From Streptomyces coeruleorubidus (GTDB lineage Bacteria; Actinomycetota; Actinomycetes; Streptomycetales; Streptomycetaceae), in NCBI RefSeq assembly GCF_028885415.1, contig NZ_CP118527.1, forward strand, positions 3,100,001 through 3,164,000: a stretch of 64,000 bases of DNA. Reading direction: 5' to 3'. Made by a program: the position numbers and the translations under genes. The notes beneath the pieces are model-generated. The model saw nothing but the letters and a program-made list of their open reading frames with translations. It did not search any database and was not told where the DNA came from. Shown piece by piece: positions 34,515 to 42,969 of this stretch. Position 1 is the first letter of the stretch; each line of letters starts with the position of its first letter.

Positions 34515-35282
34515 TCAGAGCCCGCGGAAGGCTGGTGGGCGCTTCTGAAGGAACGCCGTCATCCCCTCCTTCTGGTCGTCGGTGGCGAACAGGGCGTGGA
34601 AGACGCGGCGTTCGAAGCGGATGCCGTCGCGCAGGCCGGTTTCGAGGGCCTGGTCGACGCACTCGCGGGCCGCCCTGACCGCCATGCGGCCGTACGAGGC
34701 GATCGTCGCCGCCGCTTCGAGGGCCTCGGGCAGGACGCGGTCGTCCGGAACCACTCGGGAGACAAGACCGCAGCTTCCGGCCTCCCGTGCGTCCATCGTG
34801 CGGCCGGTGAGGATCAGGTCCAGCGCCTTGGCCCGGCCGACCAGACGGGTCAGCCGCTGGGTGCCGCCGATACCGGGGATGACGCCCAGCCTGATCTCCG
34901 GCTGGCCGAAGAGCGCCGACTCCCCCGCGACGACCAGGTCGCACATCATCGCCAGCTCGCAACCGCCGCCGAGGGCAGGGCCGTTGACGGCCGCGATCTT
35001 CGGTGTGCGGAGGTCCGCGAACTCCTCCCAGGCGGCGAAGTAGTCCTCTGCCGCCATGTCCACGGCCGACTTCGGGGCCATCTCCTTGATGTCGGCGCCT
35101 GCCGCGAAGACCCCTTCCGAGCCGGTGACGACGAAGCAGCCGGTCCCGGGGTCCGCGTCCAACGGGCGGAGGGCGTCCAGGAGTTCGGTGAGGAGCTCAC
35201 TGCTGAGCGCGTTGCGGACGTGCGGGCGGTGCAGGCGTACCGTCACCACGCGGTCGTGGCGCTCGACCTTCAGGTTGTTCAT
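34515..35282 (-). CDS. Enoyl-CoA hydratase/isomerase family protein
   Basis: 255 residues from ATG 35282, with AAGGAGAAGG upstream. Crotonase fold: CFVVTGSEGVFAAGADIKEM (oxyanion strand, ADIKEM), KIAAVNGPALGGGCELAMMCD (second oxyanion Gly, catalytic Glu region GGGCELA), GQPEIRLGVIPGIGGTQRL with the second catalytic Glu in QPEI. It hydrates enoyl-CoA thioesters or acts on related acyl groups. Last gene of a three-gene minus-strand operon after an adenylation protein and a membrane flavoprotein; 21 bp separate it from the flavoprotein gene. Confidence 0.88.
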   Translation of the reverse strand: MNNLKVERHDRVVTVRLHRPHVRNALSSELLTELLDALRPLDADPGTGCFVVTGSEGVFAAGADIKEMAPKSAVDMAAEDYFAAWEEFADLRTPKIAAVNGPALGGGCELAMMCDLVVAGESALFGQPEIRLGVIPGIGGTQRLTRLVGRAKALDLILTGRTMDAREAGSCGLVSRVVPDDRVLPEALEAAATIASYGRMAVRAARECVDQALETGLRDGIRFERRVFHALFATDDQKEGMTAFLQKRPPAFRGL

Positions 35283-35303
35283 CTGCCTTCTCCTTACGAG
35301 GGG

Positions 35304-36572
35304 TCACGAGTCCCAGATCGCGCCGTACGCCGGAACGCCGCGCCGTTCCAGGCCGTGCACCACCTGCCAGGTCAGCCGCTTGTTGGAGATGCAGATGACC
35401 GCCTCCGCACCGAAGTCCCGGTACGCGGCGTGGGCGAGCCGCACCATGTCGGGCTTGCCGTGCCGGGAGGTGTCCCAGACCAGGGCGTGCGGCTGGACGG
35501 CGAGGATCTCGTCGACCAGGGCGTCGCCGTAGGTGGCGCGGGGGTCGCGGGTCGCCCAGACCAGGCGCGAGGGGACCTCGGCGGCCAGCAGGTGGGGCAG
35601 GCAGGGGCCTATGCCGCTGCCGGTCGCGACGTAGACCACCTTCCTGAACAGGACCTCGATGTTGGCGACTCCGGCCGTGGTGATGCCCTTCACCCACACG
35701 CGCGAGGGCTGGTCGTCGATGAAGGAGCCGGTCCAGTCACCGGCGCGGGAGATGGTGAGCCGGAAGCCGGAGCGTCCGGGGGCGGGGACGTTGGCGAAGG
35801 AGTGCCACTCCTTCAGCGGGCTGCGGCTGATCGCGGTCGAGGAGCCGGCGAAGGGGGTCTCGCCGTAGTCGAAGTGAGCCAGCGTCACGTGCGGGGAGGG
35901 GCGTTCGGTGCGGACGTCCACCTTGCGCAGCCGCAGCCAGGGCAGGGCCACGCTGAACGTGACGACGGCGAGGACCGCGAGCGGCAGCGGTCCCTGGCCG
36001 GACAGCAGCGTGTGGGTCCAGAAGAGCGCGAGGGCGCTCCAGCCGCCGAAGCGGTGGATCTTCTCGAAGTGGTCGTGCCGGCGGGAGCGGAAGGGGGGCA
36101 GGGCGGTGGCGACGATCAGGGCGAGGAGGGCCACCAGGGTCCAGCTCACCGTGATCAGCGGCAGGTCCGTTCCGGCGCGGGTCACCTCGGCCGTCAGGGC
36201 CAGGAACCAGACCGCCCCGGCCAGCGCCCCGCCCACGTGCAGCCCGCCGAAGTGGTACACCTTGCCGAGCGTCCAGCGGACCTTCAGCGGCCAGCTCACC
36301 GGGGCCGAAGTCGCCAGCCGGAACAGGAGGTTGATGACGTACTGCTGGCGTACGAGGACGGCGAGGGCGAGGTTGGCGAGGGCCGCGTGGCCGAGGGTGG
36401 GTGTGGCCAGGGGGGCGGCGGCCCACAGGAACGCCGCGTTGGCCAGGAGGACCAGGGCCGCGAGGCGGTTGTAGTGCATCAGGCGGGGGTGTTTGAGCAG
36501 GCGGCGGGGGGCGGGCAGGAGCGGCGGGAGTTCGCCGGTGTCCTGGTGGGTCCGGGCGGGGGACGTGGTCAT
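35304..36572 (-). CDS. Multi-pass membrane flavin oxidoreductase (ferredoxin-NADP reductase-type)
   Basis: 422 residues. Residues ~30-225 hold about six hydrophobic helices (LMHYNRLAALVLLANAAFLWA, HALANLALAVLVRQ region, VLAVVTFSVALPWLRLR), with histidines in TM segments such as FGGLHVGG and HRFGGWSALALFWTH that could bind haem. Residues ~230-422 form an FAD/NAD-binding module (GSGFRLTISRAGDWTG, VVYVATGSGIGPCLPHLL). It begins with an ATGA overlap with the adenylation gene (36572-36569). From memory it resembles fungal TmpA-like membrane flavoproteins, which also associate with adenylation domains. Electron donor to a bound acyl or aminoacyl substrate is inferred. Confidence 0.8.
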   Translation of the reverse strand: MTTSPARTHQDTGELPPLLPAPRRLLKHPRLMHYNRLAALVLLANAAFLWAAAPLATPTLGHAALANLALAVLVRQQYVINLLFRLATSAPVSWPLKVRWTLGKVYHFGGLHVGGALAGAVWFLALTAEVTRAGTDLPLITVSWTLVALLALIVATALPPFRSRRHDHFEKIHRFGGWSALALFWTHTLLSGQGPLPLAVLAVVTFSVALPWLRLRKVDVRTERPSPHVTLAHFDYGETPFAGSSTAISRSPLKEWHSFANVPAPGRSGFRLTISRAGDWTGSFIDDQPSRVWVKGITTAGVANIEVLFRKVVYVATGSGIGPCLPHLLAAEVPSRLVWATRDPRATYGDALVDEILAVQPHALVWDTSRHGKPDMVRLAHAAYRDFGAEAVICISNKRLTWQVVHGLERRGVPAYGAIWDS

Positions 36573-38089
36573 CGGGCCACCGCCAGGCGCTCGTCGAGCA
36601 TTCCCAGCAGGGCCTGTTTGTCGACCTTGCCGCGGTCGGTCTCGGGGAGGAACGCCAGGGGCAGGACCTGCTCGGGGACGCAGTAGTAGGGCAGGGCGTC
36701 CGCGACCGCGCGGCGGGCCGTGTCCGGGTCGACGTCGGCCGGGCAGACGAAGGACACCAGGGTGCGGGCGTCGCGTTTCAGGGTGACGGCGCGGGTGCAG
36801 CCGGCGGCCGTCTCCAGGACGGAGGAGACGGAGTCCAGCTCGACACGGAAGCCGCGCACCTTGACCTGGTCGTCGGTGCGGCCGAGGTGCTCCAGCTCGC
36901 CGCCGGGGGTCCAGCGGCCGAGGTCCCGGGTGCGGAACATGCGCCGGCCGCCGCCGAGGAAGGGGTCGGGGGCGTAGCGCTCGGCGTTGAGGGCGTCGTT
37001 GTCGAGGTAGCCCGCGGAGACGCAGTCGCCGCCCGCCCACATCTCGCCGGTTTCGCCGACGGGCAGGGGGCGCCGGTCGGCGTCGAGGACGTAGACCGTG
37101 TTGTTGGGGGTGGGGCGGCCGATGGTGAGCAGCGCGGCGGCCGGGTCGTGGCGGCTCATCGTGTTGACGATGGTGGTCTCCGTCGGGCCGCAGCAGTTGT
37201 GGAAGGCGGCCCGACGGGCCCAGCGGTCGGCCAGGGGGCGCGGACAGGGCTCCCCCGCGACGGCGACCGTGCGCACCCGCGGGCAGCCGGCGGGGTCGAG
37301 GCCGGACAGCACGGTCGGCGTGGCGATCAGCACGTCGGCGGTGCGGGCCGCCGCGGCGATGTCCTTGCCGCGGATGACGAGGGTGCCGCCGTGGGCGAGG
37401 CAGCCCAGGATCTCCCAGGCCGCCATGTCGAAGGCGATGTTGAGGAGCTGGGCGACCCGGTCGCCGGGCCGGATGCCGAGGCCGCCCGGCTCGGTGAGCA
37501 GGATGTTGGCGACGTTGCGGTGGGTGACCTTCACGCCGTTGGGGCGGCCGGTGGTGCCGGAGGTGAACAGGACGTAAGCGCCGTGGTCGCCGGTGATGCG
37601 CGGGCGCGGGGCCGGGGCGTACGGCAGCGGCTCGTCGAGCGCGAGCAGCAGGTGGCCGTCCGGCAGCGGCACGCGGTGGGCGTGTTCGGCGACCGTGAGG
37701 ACGACCCGGGTCCGGGCGGTGCGGATGACGTGGGTGAGCTGGGCCGGGGGCGCGAGGCCGATGTCCTGCGGGACGTAGGCGGCGCCGGCCTTCAGGATGC
37801 CGAGCAGGCCGACGAGCATCGGGATCGAGCGGCGGACGAAGAGGCCGACGTGGTCGCCGGGACGTACGCCCTCGCGGACGAGGCGGGCGGCGAGGGCGTC
37901 GGCGTACCGGTCGAGCTCGCCGTAGGTGAGGTGCGCGCCCTGGTGTTCGGCGGCCACGGCGTGCGGGGCGGCCGCGGCGTGCCGGGCGACGGCGTGGTGC
38001 AGGAGCGGGTCGGGGACGGGGACGGTGGGACCCCGGCCGTACTGCCGGAACAACTGCCGGTCACGGGGGGTCAGATGGCGCAGAGGCAT
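36569..38089 (-). CDS. Stand-alone NRPS-type adenylation protein
   Basis: 506 residues from ATG 38089 with AGGAGG 10 nt upstream. Adenylation motifs: A2 KAGAAYVPQD, A3 VLFTSGTTGRPNGVKVTH, A4 FDMAAWEI, A5 NCCGPTETT (Tyr replaced by Cys), A7 RTRDLGRW, A8 GRTDDQVKVRGFRVE, A10 DRGKVDKQAL with the catalytic Lys. The FD of A4 supports an alpha-amino-acid substrate, activated as aminoacyl-AMP. No carrier protein, condensation or thioesterase domain is fused or nearby. Translationally coupled (ATGA) to the membrane flavoprotein, so activation and redox steps belong to one pathway. Product unknown. Confidence 0.85.
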   Translation of the reverse strand: MPLRHLTPRDRQLFRQYGRGPTVPVPDPLLHHAVARHAAAAPHAVAAEHQGAHLTYGELDRYADALAARLVREGVRPGDHVGLFVRRSIPMLVGLLGILKAGAAYVPQDIGLAPPAQLTHVIRTARTRVVLTVAEHAHRVPLPDGHLLLALDEPLPYAPAPRPRITGDHGAYVLFTSGTTGRPNGVKVTHRNVANILLTEPGGLGIRPGDRVAQLLNIAFDMAAWEILGCLAHGGTLVIRGKDIAAAARTADVLIATPTVLSGLDPAGCPRVRTVAVAGEPCPRPLADRWARRAAFHNCCGPTETTIVNTMSRHDPAAALLTIGRPTPNNTVYVLDADRRPLPVGETGEMWAGGDCVSAGYLDNDALNAERYAPDPFLGGGRRMFRTRDLGRWTPGGELEHLGRTDDQVKVRGFRVELDSVSSVLETAAGCTRAVTLKRDARTLVSFVCPADVDPDTARRAVADALPYYCVPEQVLPLAFLPETDRGKVDKQALLGMLDERLAVAR

Positions 38090-38228
38090 GATCGGTTGGC
38101 CTCCTGGCTGTGTTCGAGTGTCGGATGTTCGAACGCCGTACGGAGTCGTGCGAGCGCTGCGCGTAGCGAGAGCGTAGTGCGATTGCTTCAAGCCTCAACG
38201 AGGCCGGATCAGCCAAGAAAGGAGAGCA

Positions 38229-38291
38229 ATGAGCCACATGTGGCGTTTTTCGTCACAAGGGCAACGTCCGTGCCGGTCGGCGGCGACGTAA
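38229..38291 (+). CDS. Candidate 20-codon leader ORF with ideal ribosome site
   Basis: ATG 38229 to TAA 38289-38291, preceded by AAGAAAGGAGAGCA. Encodes MSHMWRFSSQGQRPCRSAAT. It lies 114 bp before nasA, upstream of the GlnR-like box, and its start overlaps the palindrome GCCACATGTGGC (38233-38244). A regulatory leader peptide or a spurious short ORF are both possible; codon use is not informative at this length. Confidence 0.35.
   Translation: MSHMWRFSSQGQRPCRSAAT
38233..38244. promoter_or_regulatory. 12-bp palindrome GCCACATGTGGC
   Basis: Perfect palindrome inside the short ORF between the adenylation operon and nasA. Could bind a dimeric regulator of either divergent unit. Confidence 0.35.
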
Positions 38292-38343
38292 AGGTGGGCA
38301 GGCGTGTGCCTCACGCGGGCGGGGCGGCGGCGGGGAGGTTGCC

Positions 38344-38381
38344 GTCCCTGCCGCGTAACAGGGAACCGTCCCGGGCGTAAC
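38344..38381 (+). promoter_or_regulatory. GlnR-like box of nasA
   Basis: Four 5-mers at 11-bp spacing: GTCCC-N6-GTAAC-N6-CCGTC-N6-GTAAC, resembling the GlnR pattern GTnAC-N6-GAAAC repeats. It ends 23 nt before the ATG, exactly as the box before the nirB operon does, and is followed by CACGCT (38392-38397) 7 nt from the start. GlnR activates nitrogen assimilation genes in streptomycetes (established knowledge). Confidence 0.65.
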
Positions 38382-38404
38382 ACGGCCGAAGCACGCTGAG
38401 CGGT

Positions 38405-40663
38405 ATGCAGACCACCTCCACGCCCACGCACTGCCCGTACTGCGCCCTGCAGTGCGGGATGAACCTGACGCCCGCGCTCGACGGGACCGTCGAGGTGAGC
38501 GAGCGTACGGACTTCCCGGTGAACCGGGGCGCGCTGTGCGGCAAGGGCCGTACGGCGCCGGCGGTGCTGGCCTCGAACGTGCGCCTGACGTCACCGCTGG
38601 TGCGCGACGGCGGCACGCTGGTGCCGGCCTCCTGGGACGAGGCGCTGGACCGGATCGCCGAGGGGCTGCGCCGGACGCGCGCGGAGTACGGGCCCGACGG
38701 GGTCGGGGTGTTCGGCGGGGGCGGTCTGACCAACGAGAAGGCGTACACGCTCGGCAAGTTCGCGCGGGTCGTGCTCGGCACGTCCCAGATCGACTACAAC
38801 GGCCGTTTCTGCATGTCGTCGGCCGCGGCGGCCGGTATCAAGGCGTTCGGTCTCGACCGGGGGCTGCCCTTCCCGCTGGAGGACATCCCCAAGACCGGCT
38901 GCGTGATCCTGGTCGGGTCGAACCTCGCGGAGACCATGCCGCCGTCCCTGCGTTTCTTCACCGAGCTGAAGGAGAACGGCGGCACGCTGATCGTCATCGA
39001 CCCGCGCCGCACGAAGACCGCCGAGCAGGCGGACCTGCACCTGGCGCCCCGGCCGGGCACGGACCTGGCGCTCGCCCTGGGCCTGCTGCACCTGGTGATC
39101 GCCGAGGGACGGGTGGACGAGGAGTACGTCCAGGAACGGACCGCGGGCTGGGAGGACGCCAGGGCCGCCGCGATGGCGCACTGGCCGGAGTACGTGGAGC
39201 GGATCACGGGGGTGTCCGTCCCCGAACTGCGGGAGACGGTACGGCTGTTCTGCGAGCCGGAGTCGGCGATGGTGCTCACGGCACGCGGGCCCGAGCAGCA
39301 GTCCAAGGGCACCGACACGGTGGGCGCGTGGATCAACCTGTGCCTGGCGACCGGCCGGGCGGGCCGCCCGCTGTCCGGGTACGGCTGCCTGACCGGGCAG
39401 GGCAACGGGCAGGGCGGCCGCGAACACGGCCAGAAGGCCGACCAGTTGCCGGGCTACCGCAAGCTCGACGACCCGGCTGCGCGGCGGCATGTCGCCGACG
39501 TGTGGGGCGTGGACCCGGACTCGCTGCCCGGCCCGGGCCGCAGTGCGTACGAGCTGCTGGACGCGCTGGGCACGGACATCAAGTCCCTGCTGCTGATGGC
39601 GTCCAACCCGGTGGTGTCGGCGCCGCGTGCCGCGCACATCGAGGAGCGCATCAAATCCCTGGACTTCCTGGCCGTCTGTGACGTGGTCCTGTCGGAGACG
39701 GCGGCGCTCGCCGACGTGGTCCTGCCGGTCACCCAGTGGGCCGAGGAGACGGGCACGACGACCAACCTGGAGGGCAGGGTCCTGCTCCGCCGCCAGGCCA
39801 TCACCCCGCCCGACGGTGTCCGCAGCGACCTGGAGGTCCTCCACGAACTCGCCGCCCGCCTGGGCGTGGAGAAGGGCTTCCCGACGGACCCGGAGGAGAT
39901 CTTCGAGGAACTCCGCCGGGCGAGCGCGGGCGGCCCCGCGGACTACTCGGGGATCACGTACCGCAGGCTGGTGGAGGAGAACGGGGTGTTCTGGCCGTGC
40001 CCGGCGGTCGAGCCGGAGGGCCTGACGGGGGCCCAGGACGGGGCGGGCGGCCCCGGCGCGCAATGGGGCGCGGCGGGCCGCCCGGCCTCCACAGGAGACA
40101 CGACGGGCTCCACAGGAGACACGACGGCCTCGACAGCAGACACGAGGGCCTCCACGGGGGACACGAAGGTCTCCACGGGAGACACGACGAGCCCTGCCCA
40201 CCCCGGCACCCCCCGCCTCTTCCTCGACCGTTTCGCCACCCCCGACGGACGCGCCCGCTTCGTCCCCGTCTCGCACCGGGCCATCGCCGAGGAACCGGAC
40301 GACGAGTACCCCGTGCTGCTCACCACCGGGCGGGTCGTGGCGCAGTACCAGTCCGGGGCGCAGACCCGGCGGGTGGCGGAGCTGAACGCCGCCGCGCCCG
40401 GGCCGTTCGTGGAGCTGCACCCGCGGCTGGCGGCCCGGCTCGGGGCGGCCGAGGGCGATCCGGTGGCCGTCGTGTCGCGGCGGGGCCGGGCCGTGGCGCC
40501 CGCCCGGATCACGGACGCCATCCGCCCCGACACGGTCTTCATGCCGTTCCACTGGCCGGGCGAGGGCCGCGCCAACTCCCTCACCAACCCCGCGCTCGAC
40601 CCGACCTCCCGGATGCCGGAGTTCAAGGCGTGCGCGGTGCGGCTGGAGGCGGTGCGGCCCTAG
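38405..40663 (+). CDS. nasA: Assimilatory nitrate reductase, molybdopterin subunit
   Basis: 752 residues. N-terminal [4Fe-4S] ligands Cys10, Cys13, Cys17, Cys45 (HCPYCALQC, ALCGKGR), Mo-coordinating Cys136 in GRFCMSSA, MGD-binding segments (VGSNLAETMPP, VIDPRRTKTAEQADL, TGQGNGQGGREHG) and a C-terminal molydopterin-dinucleotide-binding domain starting VLLTTGRVVAQYQSG. No Tat signal, so cytoplasmic, as expected for nitrate to nitrite assimilation. Residues 562-596 are five copies of a 7-residue repeat in an inserted linker. Controlled by the GlnR-like box upstream; the nitrite reductase operon is 7 kb downstream under a matching promoter. Similar formate dehydrogenase-type enzymes are the main alternative. 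Confidence 0.87.
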   Translation: MQTTSTPTHCPYCALQCGMNLTPALDGTVEVSERTDFPVNRGALCGKGRTAPAVLASNVRLTSPLVRDGGTLVPASWDEALDRIAEGLRRTRAEYGPDGVGVFGGGGLTNEKAYTLGKFARVVLGTSQIDYNGRFCMSSAAAAGIKAFGLDRGLPFPLEDIPKTGCVILVGSNLAETMPPSLRFFTELKENGGTLIVIDPRRTKTAEQADLHLAPRPGTDLALALGLLHLVIAEGRVDEEYVQERTAGWEDARAAAMAHWPEYVERITGVSVPELRETVRLFCEPESAMVLTARGPEQQSKGTDTVGAWINLCLATGRAGRPLSGYGCLTGQGNGQGGREHGQKADQLPGYRKLDDPAARRHVADVWGVDPDSLPGPGRSAYELLDALGTDIKSLLLMASNPVVSAPRAAHIEERIKSLDFLAVCDVVLSETAALADVVLPVTQWAEETGTTTNLEGRVLLRRQAITPPDGVRSDLEVLHELAARLGVEKGFPTDPEEIFEELRRASAGGPADYSGITYRRLVEENGVFWPCPAVEPEGLTGAQDGAGGPGAQWGAAGRPASTGDTTGSTGDTTASTADTRASTGDTKVSTGDTTSPAHPGTPRLFLDRFATPDGRARFVPVSHRAIAEEPDDEYPVLLTTGRVVAQYQSGAQTRRVAELNAAAPGPFVELHPRLAARLGAAEGDPVAVVSRRGRAVAPARITDAIRPDTVFMPFHWPGEGRANSLTNPALDPTSRMPEFKACAVRLEAVRP
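40088..40192 (+). repeat. Five in-frame 21-bp repeats inside nasA
   Basis: The 21-bp unit encodes STGDTT plus one variable residue (G, A, A, V, S), five times, with STADTR as the third copy. It sits in a Gly/Ala-rich linker before the C-terminal domain, absent from typical family members, and is likely length-variable between strains. Confidence 0.85.
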
Positions 40664-40689
40664 AGGGGCCTCGTCCGTGCCGGTGCGGC

Positions 40690-42336
40690 TCAGTCCACGT
40701 TGACCGCGCTCCAGGCGGCGGCCACCGCCTTCTGCTCCGGGCTGCCGCCGCCGTAGAGGTCCTTCGCCGCGTTCAGCGTCGCCGTGCGGGCAGCCGCGTA
40801 GTCCGTCGAGGACGTCATGTGGACCGTCAGGGCGCGGTACCAGATCTTGCCCAGCTTGGCCCGGCCGATGCCCTTCACCGTGGAGCCGTCGCAGGTCGGG
40901 GAGTTGTGGCCGACGCCGTTGATCGTCTTGGCACCGCTGCCCTCGGCGAGCAGGTACGCGAAGTGGTTGCCGACGCCCGAGGAGTAGTGCACGTCGAGGT
41001 CGGCCAGCCCCTCGCTCCAGCAGTCGGCGGACTTCCCGTCCTTCGACGGCTCGTCCATGCGGCGCAGGGCCTCCCGGCCGAGCCCGGAGCGGACGACCTT
41101 CTCGCCGATGAGCCAGTCACCGGGGTCCTCGGCGTTGTCCGCGTAGAACTCCACCAGCGTGCCGAAGATGTCCGACGTGGCCTCGTTCAGGCCGCCGGAC
41201 TCGCCCGAGTACGTCAGCGCCGCCGTCTTCGACGTCACGCCGTGGGACATCTCGTGCCCGGCCACGTCCAGCGACACCAGCGGTCCGAGCTGCTTGCCGT
41301 CGCCGTCGCCGTACGTCATGCAGAAGCAGTTGTCGTCCCAGAAGGCGTTGTTGTAGTCCTTGCCGTAGTGGACGCGGTTGTAGGAGCCCTTGCCGTCGCC
41401 GGCGATGCCGTTGCGGCCGTGCAGGTTCTTGAAGTAGTCCCAGGTGACGTCCGTGCCGTACTGGGCGTCCACCGCCACCGTCGCACGGTCGGAGGCCGCG
41501 CCCGTGCCCCAGTGGTTGTCGGCGTCCGAGAAGACCGTCGCGGGGGCGCGGGTCAGGCAGACCGTCAGCAGGCACTGGTCCGTCTTGTTCGCCGCGTCGC
41601 CCGTGTACGTGCCGCCCCGGGTCGCGTCCTTCAGCCGGTACGACGACCCGGACTTCGTCGTCTCCAGCGCAACCGTGCCGCCGTAGAGGGACTCGCCGTC
41701 GCCCGACGCCGATTCCAGGGTGTCCCAGGCGTCGATCCGGTCGCCGGTCCTCGCGTCGGTCAGCACCGTGCGCCCGACCGGGTTGCCGAGGCCGTCGTGC
41801 GCCACCGCGTCGGTCTGCCAGGCCAGCTTCGGGGCGCCGTGCAGGGCGTCGACGACCAGCCGTGGCTTGGCGGTCAGCTTCTTCAAGGTCTCGCCGAGGT
41901 GCGCGGCGCGCAGCAGGCTCGCGGCGAGGTCGGCGGCCTTGGGGGCGGTCACCTTCGGGGTGACGCTCTTCAGGGAGAGCGCGGACTTCGTCGCCCGGCT
42001 CGCGCCGCGGTAGGTGCCGTCCGGGTTCAGGTGGAGTACGAAGTCACCGCCCAGGACCGGGAGCCGGTGGTACGTGCGGTCGTAGCGGACGTGCCGCGTG
42101 CCGTCCTCGTCGACGACCACGTCCCGGACCTTCGTCCGCTGGGCCGGGGTGAGTCCCAGTTCCGCGGCCCGGTCGGCGAGGACCGTCTCGGCGCTCTCGA
42201 TCGCGTCGGACCGGGTCGGCCGGTCCTCCGCCAGGGCGGTCGGTGAGAGCGCGGCGGCCAGCAGGGCGGCGGTGCCGGTGACGGCCACGCCTGCGATGGC
42301 GGTACGGGACCCTCGGACGTGACGTATCCGACTCAT
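40690..42336 (-). CDS. Secreted M4 (thermolysin-like) metalloprotease precursor
   Basis: 548 residues from ATG 42336 (GAGGAG upstream). Signal peptide with cleavage near ALA|EDRP, an FTP-type propeptide (residues ~50-200: LGLTPAQRTKVRDVVVDEDGT), then the peptidase domain: VAGHEMSHGV with His361-Glu362-His365, and GGLNEATSD supplying the third zinc ligand; C-terminal M4 helical domain with SSGVGNHFAYLL. Zinc endopeptidase secreted for protein scavenging. Convergent with nasA, 26 bp apart. Confidence 0.93.
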   Translation of the reverse strand: MSRIRHVRGSRTAIAGVAVTGTAALLAAALSPTALAEDRPTRSDAIESAETVLADRAAELGLTPAQRTKVRDVVVDEDGTRHVRYDRTYHRLPVLGGDFVLHLNPDGTYRGASRATKSALSLKSVTPKVTAPKAADLAASLLRAAHLGETLKKLTAKPRLVVDALHGAPKLAWQTDAVAHDGLGNPVGRTVLTDARTGDRIDAWDTLESASGDGESLYGGTVALETTKSGSSYRLKDATRGGTYTGDAANKTDQCLLTVCLTRAPATVFSDADNHWGTGAASDRATVAVDAQYGTDVTWDYFKNLHGRNGIAGDGKGSYNRVHYGKDYNNAFWDDNCFCMTYGDGDGKQLGPLVSLDVAGHEMSHGVTSKTAALTYSGESGGLNEATSDIFGTLVEFYADNAEDPGDWLIGEKVVRSGLGREALRRMDEPSKDGKSADCWSEGLADLDVHYSSGVGNHFAYLLAEGSGAKTINGVGHNSPTCDGSTVKGIGRAKLGKIWYRALTVHMTSSTDYAAARTATLNAAKDLYGGGSPEQKAVAAAWSAVNVD

Positions 42337-42475
42337 CGGTCTCCTCATACGGGCGCACCCGGTCGCGTGGGGTCGACCGGGGGCGGTGTTGATGTTGACC
42401 GCGAGTCAAGTCGGCCCGGACATGTCATGTCCATAGGCCCCGTGTGCAGGTGTGTGAGGGTGGAGAATCGTTCCT

Positions 42476-42892
42476 GTGACCCTCCCCTTCTTCGTCTACG
42501 GCACCCTCCGCCCCGGCGAGGTCAACCACGACCTCTTCCTGCGCGGCCGCACCCGCTCCGAGGTACCGGGGCGGCTCTCGGGCGCGATGCTGTACGAGGG
42601 GCCGGGGTATCCCTACGCGGTCGAGGAGCCGGGCGGCGGGGTCGTGCGCGGGGAGCTGGTGACCGCGCGCCCTCAGGCGTACGCGGAGCTGCTCGCCGAG
42701 CTGGACCGGCTGGAGGAGTACGTGCCGGGCGACCCGCGCAGCCTGTACGAACGCGTCGAGCGCAAGGTCGTACGCGACACGGACGGGGCGGCTGTCCGGG
42801 CCTGGGTGTACGTCGCCGCGCCCGCCGTCGCCGCACGGCTCCGGACCCGGGGGAGGCCGATCGCGGGCGGGGAGTGGCGGGCGCGGGGGTGA
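42476..42892 (+). CDS. Gamma-glutamylcyclotransferase (AIG2-like) family protein
   Basis: 138 residues from GTG 42476. Starts with the family signature FFVYGTLRPGEVNHDLFL, where YGTL binds substrate, then GPGYPYAVEEPGGGVVRGELV and the catalytic Glu in LDRLEEY. The fold cyclises gamma-glutamyl amines. GAGAAT 7 nt before the GTG suggests a leaderless mRNA. The stop codon lies in a 32-bp tandem repeat that continues downstream, so the C-terminus could vary. Confidence 0.87.
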   Translation: MTLPFFVYGTLRPGEVNHDLFLRGRTRSEVPGRLSGAMLYEGPGYPYAVEEPGGGVVRGELVTARPQAYAELLAELDRLEEYVPGDPRSLYERVERKVVRDTDGAAVRAWVYVAAPAVAARLRTRGRPIAGGEWRARG

Positions 42893-42952
42893 GAGGGCGC
42901 GGGGACTGGCGGGCGCGGGGGTGAGAGGGCGCGGGGGTGAGAGGGCGCGGGA
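42875..42952 (+). repeat. 32-bp tandem repeat spanning a stop codon
   Basis: TGGCGGGCGCGGGGGTGAGA begins a 32-bp unit at 42875 and again at 42907; a further GGGTGAGAGGGCGCG part-copy follows. Each unit carries TGA in the frame of the cyclotransferase gene, whose actual stop (42890-42892) is in the first copy. Confidence 0.8.
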
Positions 42953-42969
42953 CGGGGTGCGGCCGGGGC

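Noticed and set aside
42875..42952. CRISPR-like array
   Set aside because: Units are contiguous without unique spacers; it is a simple tandem repeat.
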